Source of the DNA: CAIOZA01 sp964464375
GTDB taxonomy: Bacteria > Bacteroidota > Ignavibacteria > Kapaibacteriales > UBA2268
DNA: 64,000 bases
NCBI GenBank assembly: GCA_964464375.1
Contig: CAYXFU010000007.1
Location: 1 to 64,000 of the forward strand
Direction: 5' to 3'
The translations under genes were made by a program, and so were the position numbers. Positions 8,812-16,540 of this stretch are shown here, piece after piece. The notes beneath the pieces were generated by a model. The model was not told the origin of the DNA and searched no databases. It saw only the letters and a program-made list of their open reading frames with translations. Position 1 is the stretch's first letter. Each line of letters starts with the position of its first letter.

Positions 8812-8850
8812 AAGTCCTACACCTCTCAGGTGTAGGACTTCTAGTTTTTA
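8812..8850 (+). terminator. Rho-independent terminator of M16 operon
   Basis: AAGTCCTACACCT, loop ctc, AGGTGTAGGACTT: a perfect 13-bp stem 11 bases after the stop codon, followed by CTAGTTTTTA. Confidence 0.9.
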
Positions 8851-8854
8851 TTCT

Positions 8855-8880
8855 GTAGGGACACGGCGTGCCGTGTCCGA
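8855..8880. repeat. REP-like palindrome (GTAGGG family)
   Basis: GTAGGG joined to the palindrome GGACACGGC-gt-GCCGTGTCC. A second member with different stem bases is at 11918-11944 (GGGTTCGG-tatg... CCGAACCC next to CCTAC), and a probable truncated one is at 42667-42683 (GTAGGGACGTATTGCA). Confidence 0.6.
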
Positions 8881-9026
8881 ATCCCTGAATCGAACTCAGA
8901 GGAAATAGAATTTCTCTGGGTTTATTTGTTTTTAATGCATCAAACAGAAAAACAAGTAAGAATAAATATTTAAGATCACATAATGGGTTTAATTCAAGTA
9001 ATTACTATAAAATTCCATTTGATGCA

Positions 9027-9284
9027 TCAATAATGATATTTGCAAGAAGTAATGACAATTTCATTTTGTCTTACTTCATATACTAGCCTATGTTCATCAT
9101 TGATTTTACGAGACCAAAACCCTTTTAAGTTGCTTTTCAAAGGTTCAGGCTTCCCAATTCCATTAAAAGGCTTTCTGGCAGTTTCATTTATTATTCTAAC
9201 AATTCTTTCAAAAATTTTAGGGTTCTCTTTTGCCCAAGTATTATATTCATCAAAGGCTTCTTCGTGAAATGAGATAATTCTCAT
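9027..9284 (-). CDS. yoeB: YoeB-family toxin (ribosome-dependent mRNA interferase)
   Basis: 85 aa. 'MRIISFHEEAFDEYNTWAKENPKIFERI', 'PLKSNLKGFWSRKINDEHRLVYEV' and the terminal 'CKYHY' are the Txe/YoeB signature. The catalytic set (Glu46 region, H65-R66 and H84-Y85 near the C-terminus) appears intact. YoeB binds the ribosomal A site and cuts mRNA. Its ATG overlaps the antitoxin stop by four bases. It sits between the M16 operon and a FISUMP gene, in a stretch that holds three toxin-antitoxin modules within 11 kb. Confidence 0.93.
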   Translation of the reverse strand: MRIISFHEEAFDEYNTWAKENPKIFERIVRIINETARKPFNGIGKPEPLKSNLKGFWSRKINDEHRLVYEVRQNEIVITSCKYHY

Positions 9285-9505
9285 TGAAGAATTTCCTGAT
9301 TTGGAGTGATTACATTTTTATTATTTTTTATATCTTCGATTCTTCTTAGTAACATTTCCTTGTTTTTAGGAGAATGAAGCAAATACTCTGTTTCATCAAT
9401 ATTATAAACAGCGATTTCAATGTCTTTATCCTTGTATGTGGCTTTTAGGATTTCAATGAATTCCGGTGTTAAATCATTGGTATTTAATTGATAAGTTGTA
9501 TACAT
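9281..9505 (-). CDS. antitoxin of YoeB-type module (YefM/RelB-like)
   Basis: 74 aa. The sequence 'YTTYQLNTNDLTPEFIEILKATYKDKDIEIAVYN' followed by 'LHSPKNKEMLLRRIEDIKN' resembles the PhD/YefM-like antitoxins paired with Txe/YoeB in Bacteroidota: an N-terminal dimerisation/DNA-contact segment and a charged C-terminal tail that wraps the toxin. Identification relies mainly on position: it overlaps the yoeB start (ATGA) and precedes it in the transcript. Confidence 0.8.
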   Translation of the reverse strand: MYTTYQLNTNDLTPEFIEILKATYKDKDIEIAVYNIDETEYLLHSPKNKEMLLRRIEDIKNNKNVITPNQEILQ

Positions 9506-9637
9506 AGTAATAACTTTTAATAGTTTTAATATAAAAAGATATAGAATATTAACATTAAAAAATATTGTGATATAAAATATTACTCGGGGCTTCGCCGCAA
9601 ACCCTCACTAGAATACAAAATAAGAAAAATAGTCAAG

Positions 9638-10552
9638 TCAGTCTTTTATGCAACGAACAGAAAAGCCACTTCCCTTAAAGTCATAGATACTGAATATATT
9701 GGCGTTACTGAAGCCCAGATTCCTGCCCCACGCTTCTGACGAACCGTTCTCGGTAGAAGACCACCAAACACCGAAGCTGCCAATACCGTTGAACCTACCA
9801 TTGCTGCTACGGCCACCGCCTGGGAGAGCGGAAAAGCCGCTAGAATTAGTAGCTCCTGTGTTAGGGCTAAACCATAAACCAATGCCAGAATCTACTGTGC
9901 CTGTGTGTTTAAGTCTGCCTCCAGCGACATATGATCCTCCAAGGCATGTTTCTAATTCTGTACATTCTATATTTGTCGGTACATGCCATCCGTCAGGAGC
10001 TAAACCACGAGGATCATTAACTACATACCAATTGTATAGCTTGCCATATATTGCTCCCATTGCTGGGTCATTATTATAATAGCACCAAGCACCTGTTTTA
10101 AGGTCAGTCCAAGCTTTCGCGTCTCTTGCTTCAGGTATTGAATCTCCATTGCGATAATGATCTACATTAAGATTCTTGAGCATCCAGACCTGAGAACCGA
10201 TAGTAAGGGGCTGATACTGGTCAATATAGAATACGACGCTATCGATAGAACTTAATATATAGCTTTTGGGATAAGAAAAAATATATACATTGAGGATGTC
10301 ACGTTTTGCGCTGTCTTTTTCGAATTTTATACTTCCGATAATTTCATTTGGATAATAAGCGACTAGTGTGTCCTGATAATGGATTCGCATAACATAGTTG
10401 TTCTTTTTATCAATTACATTCATGCTATCAACATCGCTGAGATTGTACTGCTTAGTGCTACCATCCTGAAGATAGAATTTGACAAGAGGTTCTGCTGAAT
10501 AGAGCTGAGCAGAGAAAATGATGATGACTAAGATAAGAAGTGCTTTTTTCAT
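9638..10552 (-). CDS. FISUMP-domain exported protein (paralog 3)
   Basis: 304 aa with a signal peptide (..FSAQLYSAEP). An about 100-residue N-terminal module ('KFYLQDGSTKQYNLSDVDSM', 'YVMRIHYQDTLVAYYPNEI', 'DILNVYIFSYPKSYI') is nearly identical in the paralogs at 27057 and 41553. Then comes the FISUMP domain ('WMLKNLNVDHYRNGD', 'GAWCYYNNDPAMGAIYGKLY', 'PRGLAPDGWHVPT', 'GFSALPGG', 'GFSVRCIKD'). The variable segment is 9668-9814. It begins 30 bases after the mazF-like gene and could be cotranscribed with that toxin-antitoxin pair. Secreted or surface-exposed C-type-lectin-like binding is the likely role; the ligand is unknown. Confidence 0.88.
   Translation of the reverse strand: MKKALLILVIIIFSAQLYSAEPLVKFYLQDGSTKQYNLSDVDSMNVIDKKNNYVMRIHYQDTLVAYYPNEIIGSIKFEKDSAKRDILNVYIFSYPKSYILSSIDSVVFYIDQYQPLTIGSQVWMLKNLNVDHYRNGDSIPEARDAKAWTDLKTGAWCYYNNDPAMGAIYGKLYNWYVVNDPRGLAPDGWHVPTNIECTELETCLGGSYVAGGRLKHTGTVDSGIGLWFSPNTGATNSSGFSALPGGGRSSNGRFNGIGSFGVWWSSTENGSSEAWGRNLGFSNANIFSIYDFKGSGFSVRCIKD
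9668..9814 (-). other. variable segment of FISUMP paralog 3 (DGR-like)
   Basis: Forty-nine codons. Compared by hand with paralog 5, differences fall 22/17/11 on codon positions 1/2/3. Of 23 amino-acid changes between codons that both end in C or T, 21 keep the same third base. Confidence 0.7.
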
Positions 10553-10582
10553 GATATTGCAATCCTTTTATGCTAGAATAAA

Positions 10583-10924
10583 TTAAATGTCTAAAAGTTT
10601 TTTCAAAGTACTATTCAAAATTAATGAATCATTTGATGTGAGTTTTCCTAGCTTTTTTATTACAAGATTTTGTTCGATTGTAGCAATTGCAGGTTTAATA
10701 GTAGAATGTTTCAGTAGCCCGGCAGATTGCCAATCATTAATTGAACACTCGCCAATCCCAAATCCTTTCTGAGTTTGGCTGGTTACTGCAATTATAACAA
10801 TGTCTGAAGAGATTGAATTGTATTGATTCGAACTTATAATAACGGCAGGTCGCCTTTTAGTTGCAAGAAGGTTACTGAAAGGAAAAGGTACTAGTATTAC
10901 ATCTCCATTTTCAAAGAGTGTCAT
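10583..10924 (-). CDS. MazF/PemK-like endoribonuclease toxin
   Basis: 113 aa. 'GDVILVPFPFSNLLATKRRPAVIIS' is the classic MazF/PemK opening (G-D-[IV]-x-x-V.. P-F and the K-R-R-P-A-V substrate loop). It continues 'DIVIIAVTSQ' and 'STIKPAIATIEQNLV', matching the SH3-like barrel. It cleaves RNA at short motifs. The start overlaps the upstream antitoxin by 14 bases, which couples translation. Thirty bases downstream lies a FISUMP gene on the same strand. Confidence 0.88.
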   Translation of the reverse strand: MTLFENGDVILVPFPFSNLLATKRRPAVIISSNQYNSISSDIVIIAVTSQTQKGFGIGECSINDWQSAGLLKHSTIKPAIATIEQNLVIKKLGKLTSNDSLILNSTLKKLLDI

Positions 10925-11108
10925 AAGCCGAGTCCTCTTCGTTATCCCAAATTTTTGAGAAAGATGATTCAGACATTGTCCGGACTTGATTGACTAAATC
11001 TAACTTTTCTGATTTATTTTCGAGAAACAAGACATAGTTTAGTATTTCCGGTGCCAGACTATCGGATAATTTATCAATTTCCTTATGAAGCAATTCTTTC
11101 ACTGACAT
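10911..11108 (-). CDS. antitoxin of MazF-like module
   Basis: 65 aa from the ATG at 11108, chosen because a GAGG ribosome site sits six bases upstream; a longer TTG start at 11120 is unlikely. 'VKELLHKEIDKLSDSLAPEILNYVLFLENK' resembles the DUF2281-type small proteins found next to PemK/MazF toxins. The acidic C-terminus ('WDNEEDSAYDTL') would mask the toxin's RNA groove. It lacks a recognisable AbrB DNA-binding domain. Identification is partly positional. Confidence 0.75.
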   Translation of the reverse strand: MSVKELLHKEIDKLSDSLAPEILNYVLFLENKSEKLDLVNQVRTMSESSFSKIWDNEEDSAYDTL

Positions 11109-11177
11109 TAAACACCTCAATTGATAGAAAAAATATGAAACGAGTCTTTGTAGATTTTCGTTTAATAATCTAATTTG

Positions 11178-11828
11178 CTAATCTTTTATGCAACGAACGG
11201 AAAACCCACTTCCCTTATTGCCAACGTACCTTATTACATTGGTGTAATCGCTTTGCAGTACCATGCCGCAAGAGGTTGACGCATTGAATTCAGTATAAGA
11301 CCACAAATTGCCTGAGTCACCAATTTCGAGGAAATAACCAAAGACGTTGCGGATACCGCCTGGGAGAGCGGAAAAGCCACTCTCATTAGTTGCACCCCAG
11401 TTCGGGCTCAGCCAATGATTAATACCTTCCTCTTTAAGCTTACCACCAGCAATAACCTCACCTCCAAGAAATTGGGTAAATGTAGACCATTCGGAGTCAC
11501 TCGGAACATGCCAGCCAACAGGAGCTAAGCCACGAGGATCATGAACAGCATACCAATTATATAATTTCCCGTAAATAGCACCTAAAGCCGGATCATTATT
11601 ATAGTAACACCAAGCACCAGTTTCTAAATAAGCCCATTCTAATGAATCTTTGACCTCAGGTATTGGATCGCCATTGCGGTAGTGATCTACATTTAGATTT
11701 TTTAGCATCCACACTTGTGTGCCGATTGTAACAGATTCAAAATTATCAGGTTTGGGATCTATAGGATTATCTTTTTTGCAACCTATACAAAATGAGAAGA
11801 TGATAACGATTAGAAGTGCATTTTTCAA
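11178..11828 (-). CDS. FISUMP-domain lipoprotein (paralog 4), TTG start
   Basis: 216 aa with a lipobox (FSFCIGC, Cys at about residue 17), hence a membrane-anchored lipoprotein. It lacks the N-terminal module and carries the FISUMP domain directly ('WMLKNLNVDHYRNGD', 'GAWCYYNNDPALGAIYGKLY', 'PRGLAPVGWHVPSDSEW', 'GFSALPGG', 'GFSVRCIKD'). The start codon is TTG at 11826-11828; the leader upstream is almost base-for-base that of paralog 5, where the matching codon is ATG, so translation here may be weaker. The variable segment is 11208-11354 and replaces the usual WW-SS..AW framework at three places (LW, SY, SC). Confidence 0.88.
   Translation of the reverse strand: MKNALLIVIIFSFCIGCKKDNPIDPKPDNFESVTIGTQVWMLKNLNVDHYRNGDPIPEVKDSLEWAYLETGAWCYYNNDPALGAIYGKLYNWYAVHDPRGLAPVGWHVPSDSEWSTFTQFLGGEVIAGGKLKEEGINHWLSPNWGATNESGFSALPGGIRNVFGYFLEIGDSGNLWSYTEFNASTSCGMVLQSDYTNVIRYVGNKGSGFSVRCIKD
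11208..11354 (-). other. variable segment of FISUMP paralog 4 (DGR-like)
   Basis: Forty-nine codons. Against paralog 5, 19 of 22 amino-acid changes between codons both ending in C/T keep the third base; e.g. site 4 reads GTC here and TAC, AGC, GAC, AAC in the other paralogs. Confidence 0.7.
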
Positions 11829-11900
11829 GATTTTGCCTTTAAAAGTTTCATAATTGTATTATTCGATACAAATATAATAACTTTATTTGTAAATATAAAG
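11825..11900 (-). promoter_or_regulatory. promoter/leader of FISUMP paralog 4, duplicated at 26981-27060
   Basis: On the minus strand the TATATTTG box (11869-11876) sits in a stretch that matches about 72 of 80 bases with the leader of paralog 5. Shared blocks include ATATTTACAAATAAAGT, ATTATATTTGTATCGAATAA, CAATTAT and TTAAAGG.AAAATC, up to and including the start codon region. Confidence 0.7.
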
Positions 11901-11917
11901 AAATATCTGAGTTATAA

Positions 11918-11944
11918 GGGTTCGGTATGCCGAACCCCTACTCT
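11918..11944. repeat. REP-like palindrome (GTAGGG family), second copy
   Basis: GGGTTCGG-tatg-CCGAACCC followed by CTACT; read on the minus strand it is GTAGGGGTTCGGC.., the same plan as the element at 8855-8880. Confidence 0.6.
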
Positions 11945-11952
11945 TTTTTAAG

Positions 11953-12252
11953 TTACTGTTTCTGATACTTAACATATATCTCATCCATCTTCGAGGCTAG
12001 TGCGAAATCCCTTTCGGTAAGTCCGTCTGTTTCGTGGGTTGTGAGAGATACGTTGACCTTGTTATAGACGTTTTTCCAGTTGGGATGGTGATCGGCTTTC
12101 TCTGCTTCTATGGCTACCGACGTCATAAAAGAGAATGCGTCCCTGAAGTTTTCGAATACAAATTCCCGATGAATGAACTTTCCCTTAAGTATCCATCCAT
12201 CTTTCAGTGTACTCAGCTTTTCGATTATTTCAGATTTATCCAGATTTTTCAT
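11953..12252 (-). CDS. phhB: pterin-4a-carbinolamine dehydratase (PhhB/DCoH)
   Basis: 99 aa from the ATG at 12252; a GAGGAG site lies 10 bases upstream, and the longer GTG start at 12270 would have no ribosome site. The active-site motif 'EKADHHPNWKNVYNKVNVSLTTH' spans the HHP-W and the T-T-H strand of the family. The enzyme dehydrates 4a-hydroxytetrahydrobiopterin, recycling the pterin cofactor of aromatic amino acid hydroxylases. No hydroxylase gene is nearby. The gene appears monocistronic. Confidence 0.92.
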   Translation of the reverse strand: MKNLDKSEIIEKLSTLKDGWILKGKFIHREFVFENFRDAFSFMTSVAIEAEKADHHPNWKNVYNKVNVSLTTHETDGLTERDFALASKMDEIYVKYQKQ

Positions 12253-12403
12253 AAATGAATTACTCCTCACCCAAATGTTTCATCTGACAGATAATTTGGG
12301 TATATATAAAAATCACAAAATAGTAACAAATTTTGGTTTATCAAAATGGAAAAAGACAGGCAATAAATAAGAAGTAATGATAAAAGAGGTTTATACATTA
12401 TTA

Positions 12404-12438
12404 AAATCAACTACACCATATAATGGTGTAGTTGATTT
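12404..12438 (-). terminator. hairpin downstream of glnA
   Basis: AAATCAACTACACCAT, loop ATA, ATGGTGTAGTTGATTT: a perfect 16-bp stem 12 bases past the glnA stop. The minus side ends in TTTTAAT, a modest U-tract. Confidence 0.75.
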
Positions 12439-12450
12439 ATGATTTTTCTG

Positions 12451-13812
12451 TCAGATTGTTTCGATGTATTCGTTAATTTCCCAGTCTGAAACATGGAGAC
12501 GGTATGAATCCCATTCTTTTTCTTTGGCACGTATGTACTTCTTGTAAAGATCCTGACCTAAGACACTTTGTATTACTTCATTGCGTGTTAGAGCCCTGAT
12601 GGAATGCCAGAGTGAATGTGGAAGGAATTCGATATTCTTCTCTTCAAGTTCGGAGAAAGTATATTCAAAAACATTTCCTTCAACGGGTGGTGGAACTTCC
12701 ATTTTATTCTTAATTCCGTCCAGACCTGCCTTGAGAAGAACCGCAAATGTCAGATATGGATTAGAACTGGGATCTGGATTGCGGATTTCAATTCTTGTGG
12801 CTTTGTCTTTGCCTAATGTATAGCGTGGCACTCTTATTAAAGCTGAACGGTTTGTTTGTGCCCAGCAAATGTAAGTAGCGGCTTCATAACCCGGAACTAA
12901 TCGTTTGTAAGAATTGACAATAGGGTTTAGAATCGCTGCCATCGCTTTGATATGGTGCATTTGACCAGCCATGAAATGATAAGCGGTGGCGGATAGATTG
13001 TATTTATCATCTTTATCGAAAAAGAGGTTTTCGTCAGTATCCATTGAAAATAGGCTCTGGTGAACGTGCATTCCGCTTCCATTTATTCCACCAATTGGCT
13101 TTGGCATAAATGTAGCATATAATCCATGCTTTTCTGCTATTACCTTGAGAGCTGTTTTCATTGTCATAACTCTGTCTGCTGTTGTGAGTGCCGTACCATA
13201 TTTAAAATCTATTTCATGCTGACCCGGAGCAACTTCATGATGACTGGCTTCAACATCGATACCCATACTGATCAAAACTTTTGTCATTTCACGTCTGCAA
13301 TCGAAACCGAGATCCAGTACCATATCGAAGTACTGGCCTCTGTCGTGTGGCTCTATTAAGTGCTTGGAAGATGGTTTAATTTGTTCATTATCGCGGCGGA
13401 AAAGAAAAAATTCAAGTTCTGGACCTGTCATATATTTAAAGCCCATGTCTTCGCCTTCTTTTAGAACTTTCTGAAGAATAACTCTTGGATCAGAGTCATA
13501 AGGTTTACCATCGGGCATATAAACATCGCATATAAAACGTGCGATGTTTCCGTCGGGTGTGTTATACCATGGTATTACAGCATAGGTCTCAAGATCGGGC
13601 TTGAGAAGCATATCACTTTCAAAAATTCGTGTGAATCCTTCGATTGATGAACCATCGAACCAAAGATTATATTTTAGTACATCTGGAAATTTGCTTACAG
13701 GAATTGTTACGCTTTTAGCCATTCCCATCATATCAGAAAACTGTAAATTTAGCAGTTCTACATTGTCTGCTTTCAAACGGGCAAGTATTTCTTCATGTGA
13801 TATTGTGGACAT
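12451..13812 (-). CDS. glnA: glutamine synthetase type I (alpha subgroup)
   Basis: 453 aa dodecameric-type GS that makes glutamine from glutamate, ammonia and ATP in the cytoplasm. Visible signatures: N-terminal 'LQFSDMMGMAKSVTIPV' beta-grasp region, 'WFDGSSIEGF', the metal/glutamate motif 'GPELEFFLF', 'EVAPGQHEID', the ATP-site 'KPIGGINGSGMHVHQSLF' and 'NRSALIRVPRY'/'RIEIRNPDPSSNPYLTFAVLL'. The length and absence of the NLYDLPP-type adenylylation site place it in GSI-alpha, normally feedback-inhibited rather than adenylylated. It stands alone with a strong hairpin downstream; an 'AAGGAG'-type site precedes the ATG. Confidence 0.96.
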   Translation of the reverse strand: MSTISHEEILARLKADNVELLNLQFSDMMGMAKSVTIPVSKFPDVLKYNLWFDGSSIEGFTRIFESDMLLKPDLETYAVIPWYNTPDGNIARFICDVYMPDGKPYDSDPRVILQKVLKEGEDMGFKYMTGPELEFFLFRRDNEQIKPSSKHLIEPHDRGQYFDMVLDLGFDCRREMTKVLISMGIDVEASHHEVAPGQHEIDFKYGTALTTADRVMTMKTALKVIAEKHGLYATFMPKPIGGINGSGMHVHQSLFSMDTDENLFFDKDDKYNLSATAYHFMAGQMHHIKAMAAILNPIVNSYKRLVPGYEAATYICWAQTNRSALIRVPRYTLGKDKATRIEIRNPDPSSNPYLTFAVLLKAGLDGIKNKMEVPPPVEGNVFEYTFSELEEKNIEFLPHSLWHSIRALTRNEVIQSVLGQDLYKKYIRAKEKEWDSYRLHVSDWEINEYIETI

Positions 13813-13848
13813 TGATACTCCTTCTTTTAGGTTAACGATTTTTGTTTG

Positions 13849-14409
13849 TTATTTCTTGTTCTTGTTTTTCCAGCTTCTGTAATCCTCAACTAACGGAACT
13901 GTTTTCTCAAAATCAGTCTGAACATTTATTTCCCATTCCAAATTTTTATCAGTACTTTTCCAGAAAACTACAGGCATATTATCTCCGCCCCAAACACCAT
14001 TGGAGGAAGCAAACTTTTCATTATTTGTTCCATCCTTGACAAAAAGCATCAAAGGCGATTTATCATCTAAGCGGAATAGTTTTGGAATCGATAAACTATC
14101 AAAATCAAAAGTAAATTCTGCGCATAGCTGGTTGTTCTCTTCGAAAAGCCTTTTCTTAAAATTTGTTGCATTAGGATAGTCATCCTCAACTTTTGGTCCT
14201 TCAACGTAGTCTGTAACCAGCTCAGCAAAATCTTTCATCGAAACATCTCTGTCGTTGTCCTTCTGCGATACGATATTAATGAATGTTATGCTGGCATGCC
14301 CTGAATTTGGTCCGGTAAGTTGAATCCTATAGATCTTCTTTTCTACAGATATACAGCCAGTCAAGAATACTATTGATAGAACAATAATAAGAACTGTTAT
14401 TTTATTCAT
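13849..14409 (-). CDS. hypothetical lipoprotein (186 aa)
   Basis: The signal peptide ends in a clear lipobox (IVFLTGC, Cys19). The mature domain 'KKIYRIQLTGPNSGHASITFINI' begins like a small beta-sandwich lipoprotein of the envelope; no enzyme motif or known domain is recognised. It ends just before glnA on the same strand, with 36 bases between the lipoprotein stop and the glnA start, so cotranscription with glnA is possible. Function unknown. Confidence 0.75.
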   Translation of the reverse strand: MNKITVLIIVLSIVFLTGCISVEKKIYRIQLTGPNSGHASITFINIVSQKDNDRDVSMKDFAELVTDYVEGPKVEDDYPNATNFKKRLFEENNQLCAEFTFDFDSLSIPKLFRLDDKSPLMLFVKDGTNNEKFASSNGVWGGDNMPVVFWKSTDKNLEWEINVQTDFEKTVPLVEDYRSWKNKNKK

Positions 14410-14438
14410 AAATAAATCCCTAAATATTTGAAAAAAAA

Positions 14439-15446
14439 TTATCTTTTCCCGAATAAAAGACTAGTACCAAAATTTGTATCAACTCTCTTAAAATCTGAAA
14501 ACAAGGTTTCCTTAAATAACATCCAAAGATCATTTTCAGTCATAACATTGCCGCCACTAGTGTGTATCAGCATATTAAGTGAGAATAAAGCATTGTATTC
14601 AGGTGTAATGCGATTCTCATCAAGTATATATTCGTGGACTACCAAAGTGCCACCATGATTCATAGCACTGAATACCTTATTCAAAATAGTCAGATTATCC
14701 CATATAGAATATGCATGTAATACCTGCGACATAAGAACAAGATCATAACCAGAACCAATGTTGTCATTAAGAAGATCACCTTCGAGTGACTTAACAATAC
14801 CGGTGAGGCTTTTTCTTTCAACATGTTTATTGGCTATTTTCATTACTTCAGGATAATCAAATAAAGTGAGCTCAATATTTGGATTAACTTTTAGCATTTC
14901 CATGCCTAAAGCACCAGAACCGCAACCAATGTCAATAACTGTTTCAACGTTCCTTAAGTTAAGCATTTTAACTAATTCCGGAGCAATCTTGGCGGCTCTC
15001 CAGTTCATAGCCGATATAAATTTATTGAGATCTTCTTCAGACCTAATTGTCGAACCATCTATCCCTGCAGGTTTGCCTTCGCGAACAGCTTCTGTGAGGT
15101 CTGACCAGCTTTTGGATAAATTGCTAATGTGATCGAGACAAGCCATATAATTAGGATTATCCCTGATCAGAAGTGAGTAGCCGGTTCTTGTATTAGAATA
15201 CCTATTACGTTCTTTGTCAATTATACCCATTCCCACGAGTGCATTCAACAAACGCTCAACAGCATCTTTGTTCGCAGGAATTTCTTCAGAGACTTCTTTT
15301 GCTGACTTTGAGATGTCTCCAAGAATTGAAAAAATATTCAGTTCGTGAGCTGTAAGCAGAACACGACTCTTCTGAAAGCCATAAGCAATTTCTAGTATGT
15401 TATTGATTTCGTTGTCATACTTGAAAATCGATGTTTCTTTTTTCAT
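14439..15446 (-). CDS. SAM-dependent O-methyltransferase (two-domain)
   Basis: 335 aa. The N-terminal part (10-90: 'VLLTAHELNIFSILGD', 'DAVERLLNALVGMGIID') is the winged-helix dimerisation domain of the acetylserotonin/COMT-type O-methyltransferase family. The C-terminal part is a Rossmann methyltransferase: SAM motif I 'VIDIGCGSGALGMEML' (about 168-183), 'LTLFDYPEVM', 'DLVLMSQVLHAYS' and 'VHEYILDE'. The family methylates hydroxyl groups on small molecules, including quinones, pigments and polyketides; in green sulfur bacteria a relative methylates bacteriochlorophyll, but nothing here points to pigments. It is 29 bases upstream of the lipoprotein gene. Substrate unknown. Confidence 0.82.
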   Translation of the reverse strand: MKKETSIFKYDNEINNILEIAYGFQKSRVLLTAHELNIFSILGDISKSAKEVSEEIPANKDAVERLLNALVGMGIIDKERNRYSNTRTGYSLLIRDNPNYMACLDHISNLSKSWSDLTEAVREGKPAGIDGSTIRSEEDLNKFISAMNWRAAKIAPELVKMLNLRNVETVIDIGCGSGALGMEMLKVNPNIELTLFDYPEVMKIANKHVERKSLTGIVKSLEGDLLNDNIGSGYDLVLMSQVLHAYSIWDNLTILNKVFSAMNHGGTLVVHEYILDENRITPEYNALFSLNMLIHTSGGNVMTENDLWMLFKETLFSDFKRVDTNFGTSLLFGKR

Positions 15447-15558
15447 CTCAAATCCACGATAATGTAAGAATAAATATCCATGAAGATTCTTTTCTTCATA
15501 AATTACAAAAGAAACACATTATCTCAAATGATTATTATTATTATTAATCATTATCTTC

Positions 15559-16371
15559 TTAATCCAAGGGATTCTTCAACTCTGTTACAATAACCAAATA
15601 ATTATAATCTAATTGTATTTCGGCTTTTAACCTAGTAAAGTAAGGATCTTCTGCAGCTGTGTAGTCTCCTATCACTGTAATTCTATCCAGATATTTTGTC
15701 CAGTCCTTAATAAAATTCATCAATGTCGCTTTTCTTTTTTCTACTAATTCTTTTAGTGCAATCATATCAGGATCTTTGATTGTAATTATAGGTTCCTGAG
15801 CCGGCTCCGGCTTTTTACTTTTCTTTTTAGTGGATTTCGGTGGTGCCTGAACAGTTCTTGTTTGTTTATAACTATCATGACCGTTGGTTCTGATATCGAT
15901 TTTGATATTACGACTGAAAAGAAGCATATTCTTCAGACTGTCAATCTTAGCCGCTGCATCCGATCGAAGATTCCATGAATTTTCATCGAACAGAACAAAC
16001 TTAAATACAGCCTCACCTTTTTCATATTTCTTAACATAAAAATTCTGCGGTTGTTCGCAATATTTTGTGGTATCTTTTATCGAAATTTTATTTATTATTC
16101 GGACTATATTCCAGTTCGTAAAAATTATTTCGACATTTTCGCCTGAATTAAAGATCTGTTCATAAGATCCATCGATTGAATTTGATTTATTCTTAAATTT
16201 TTTGCCTGATTCGGTTTTAAATTCAATATTAACTTCCATTGGTTTACCGGAAAACTCATCGTAGATTTTACCCTTGAGTAAAATCTGTACGCCTTTGTTG
16301 ACAGCTAAGCTTGGAGTAGTAAAGACAATAATTAATAATATAGCCGAGATAATTATTAGGATATTTTTCAT
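15559..16371 (-). CDS. exported hypothetical protein with carboxypeptidase-regulatory-like start
   Basis: 270 aa from the ATG at 16371, which has a GGA site 7-8 bases upstream and puts the signal peptide at the N-terminus; the longer reading adds 15 residues. After the signal peptide, 'VQILLKGKIYDEFSGKPMEVNIEFKTESGKKF' looks like a CarboxypepD_reg/TonB-plug-type beta-sandwich. A central charged proline/lysine linker ('PPKSTKKKSKKPEPAQEP') separates it from a C-terminal alpha/beta part that resembles an OmpA-like end without the peptidoglycan-binding signature. It lies divergent to the OmpA gene at 16541; a shared role in the envelope is inference. Confidence 0.6.
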   Translation of the reverse strand: MKNILIIISAILLIIVFTTPSLAVNKGVQILLKGKIYDEFSGKPMEVNIEFKTESGKKFKNKSNSIDGSYEQIFNSGENVEIIFTNWNIVRIINKISIKDTTKYCEQPQNFYVKKYEKGEAVFKFVLFDENSWNLRSDAAAKIDSLKNMLLFSRNIKIDIRTNGHDSYKQTRTVQAPPKSTKKKSKKPEPAQEPIITIKDPDMIALKELVEKRKATLMNFIKDWTKYLDRITVIGDYTAAEDPYFTRLKAEIQLDYNYLVIVTELKNPLD

Positions 16372-16540
16372 TATATTCCAAAATAAAGTAAAAAAAAATC
16401 TGATGGGTCTAATCAATTAAAAAAAAATTTAAGACGTTGATTTTCTTGTATTTATTGGGCATTGTGGATAATTTTTTATTAAATTTGTAATAATTAAATG
16501 AATAAGTCTTTTTAGAGGAAGTTTCAGTTATGCTAAATCC

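Noticed and set aside
14439..15446. Bacteriochlorophyll methyltransferase (BchU) identity
   Set aside because: The two-domain O-methyltransferase plan is shared by many families, and no pigment gene is in the window.
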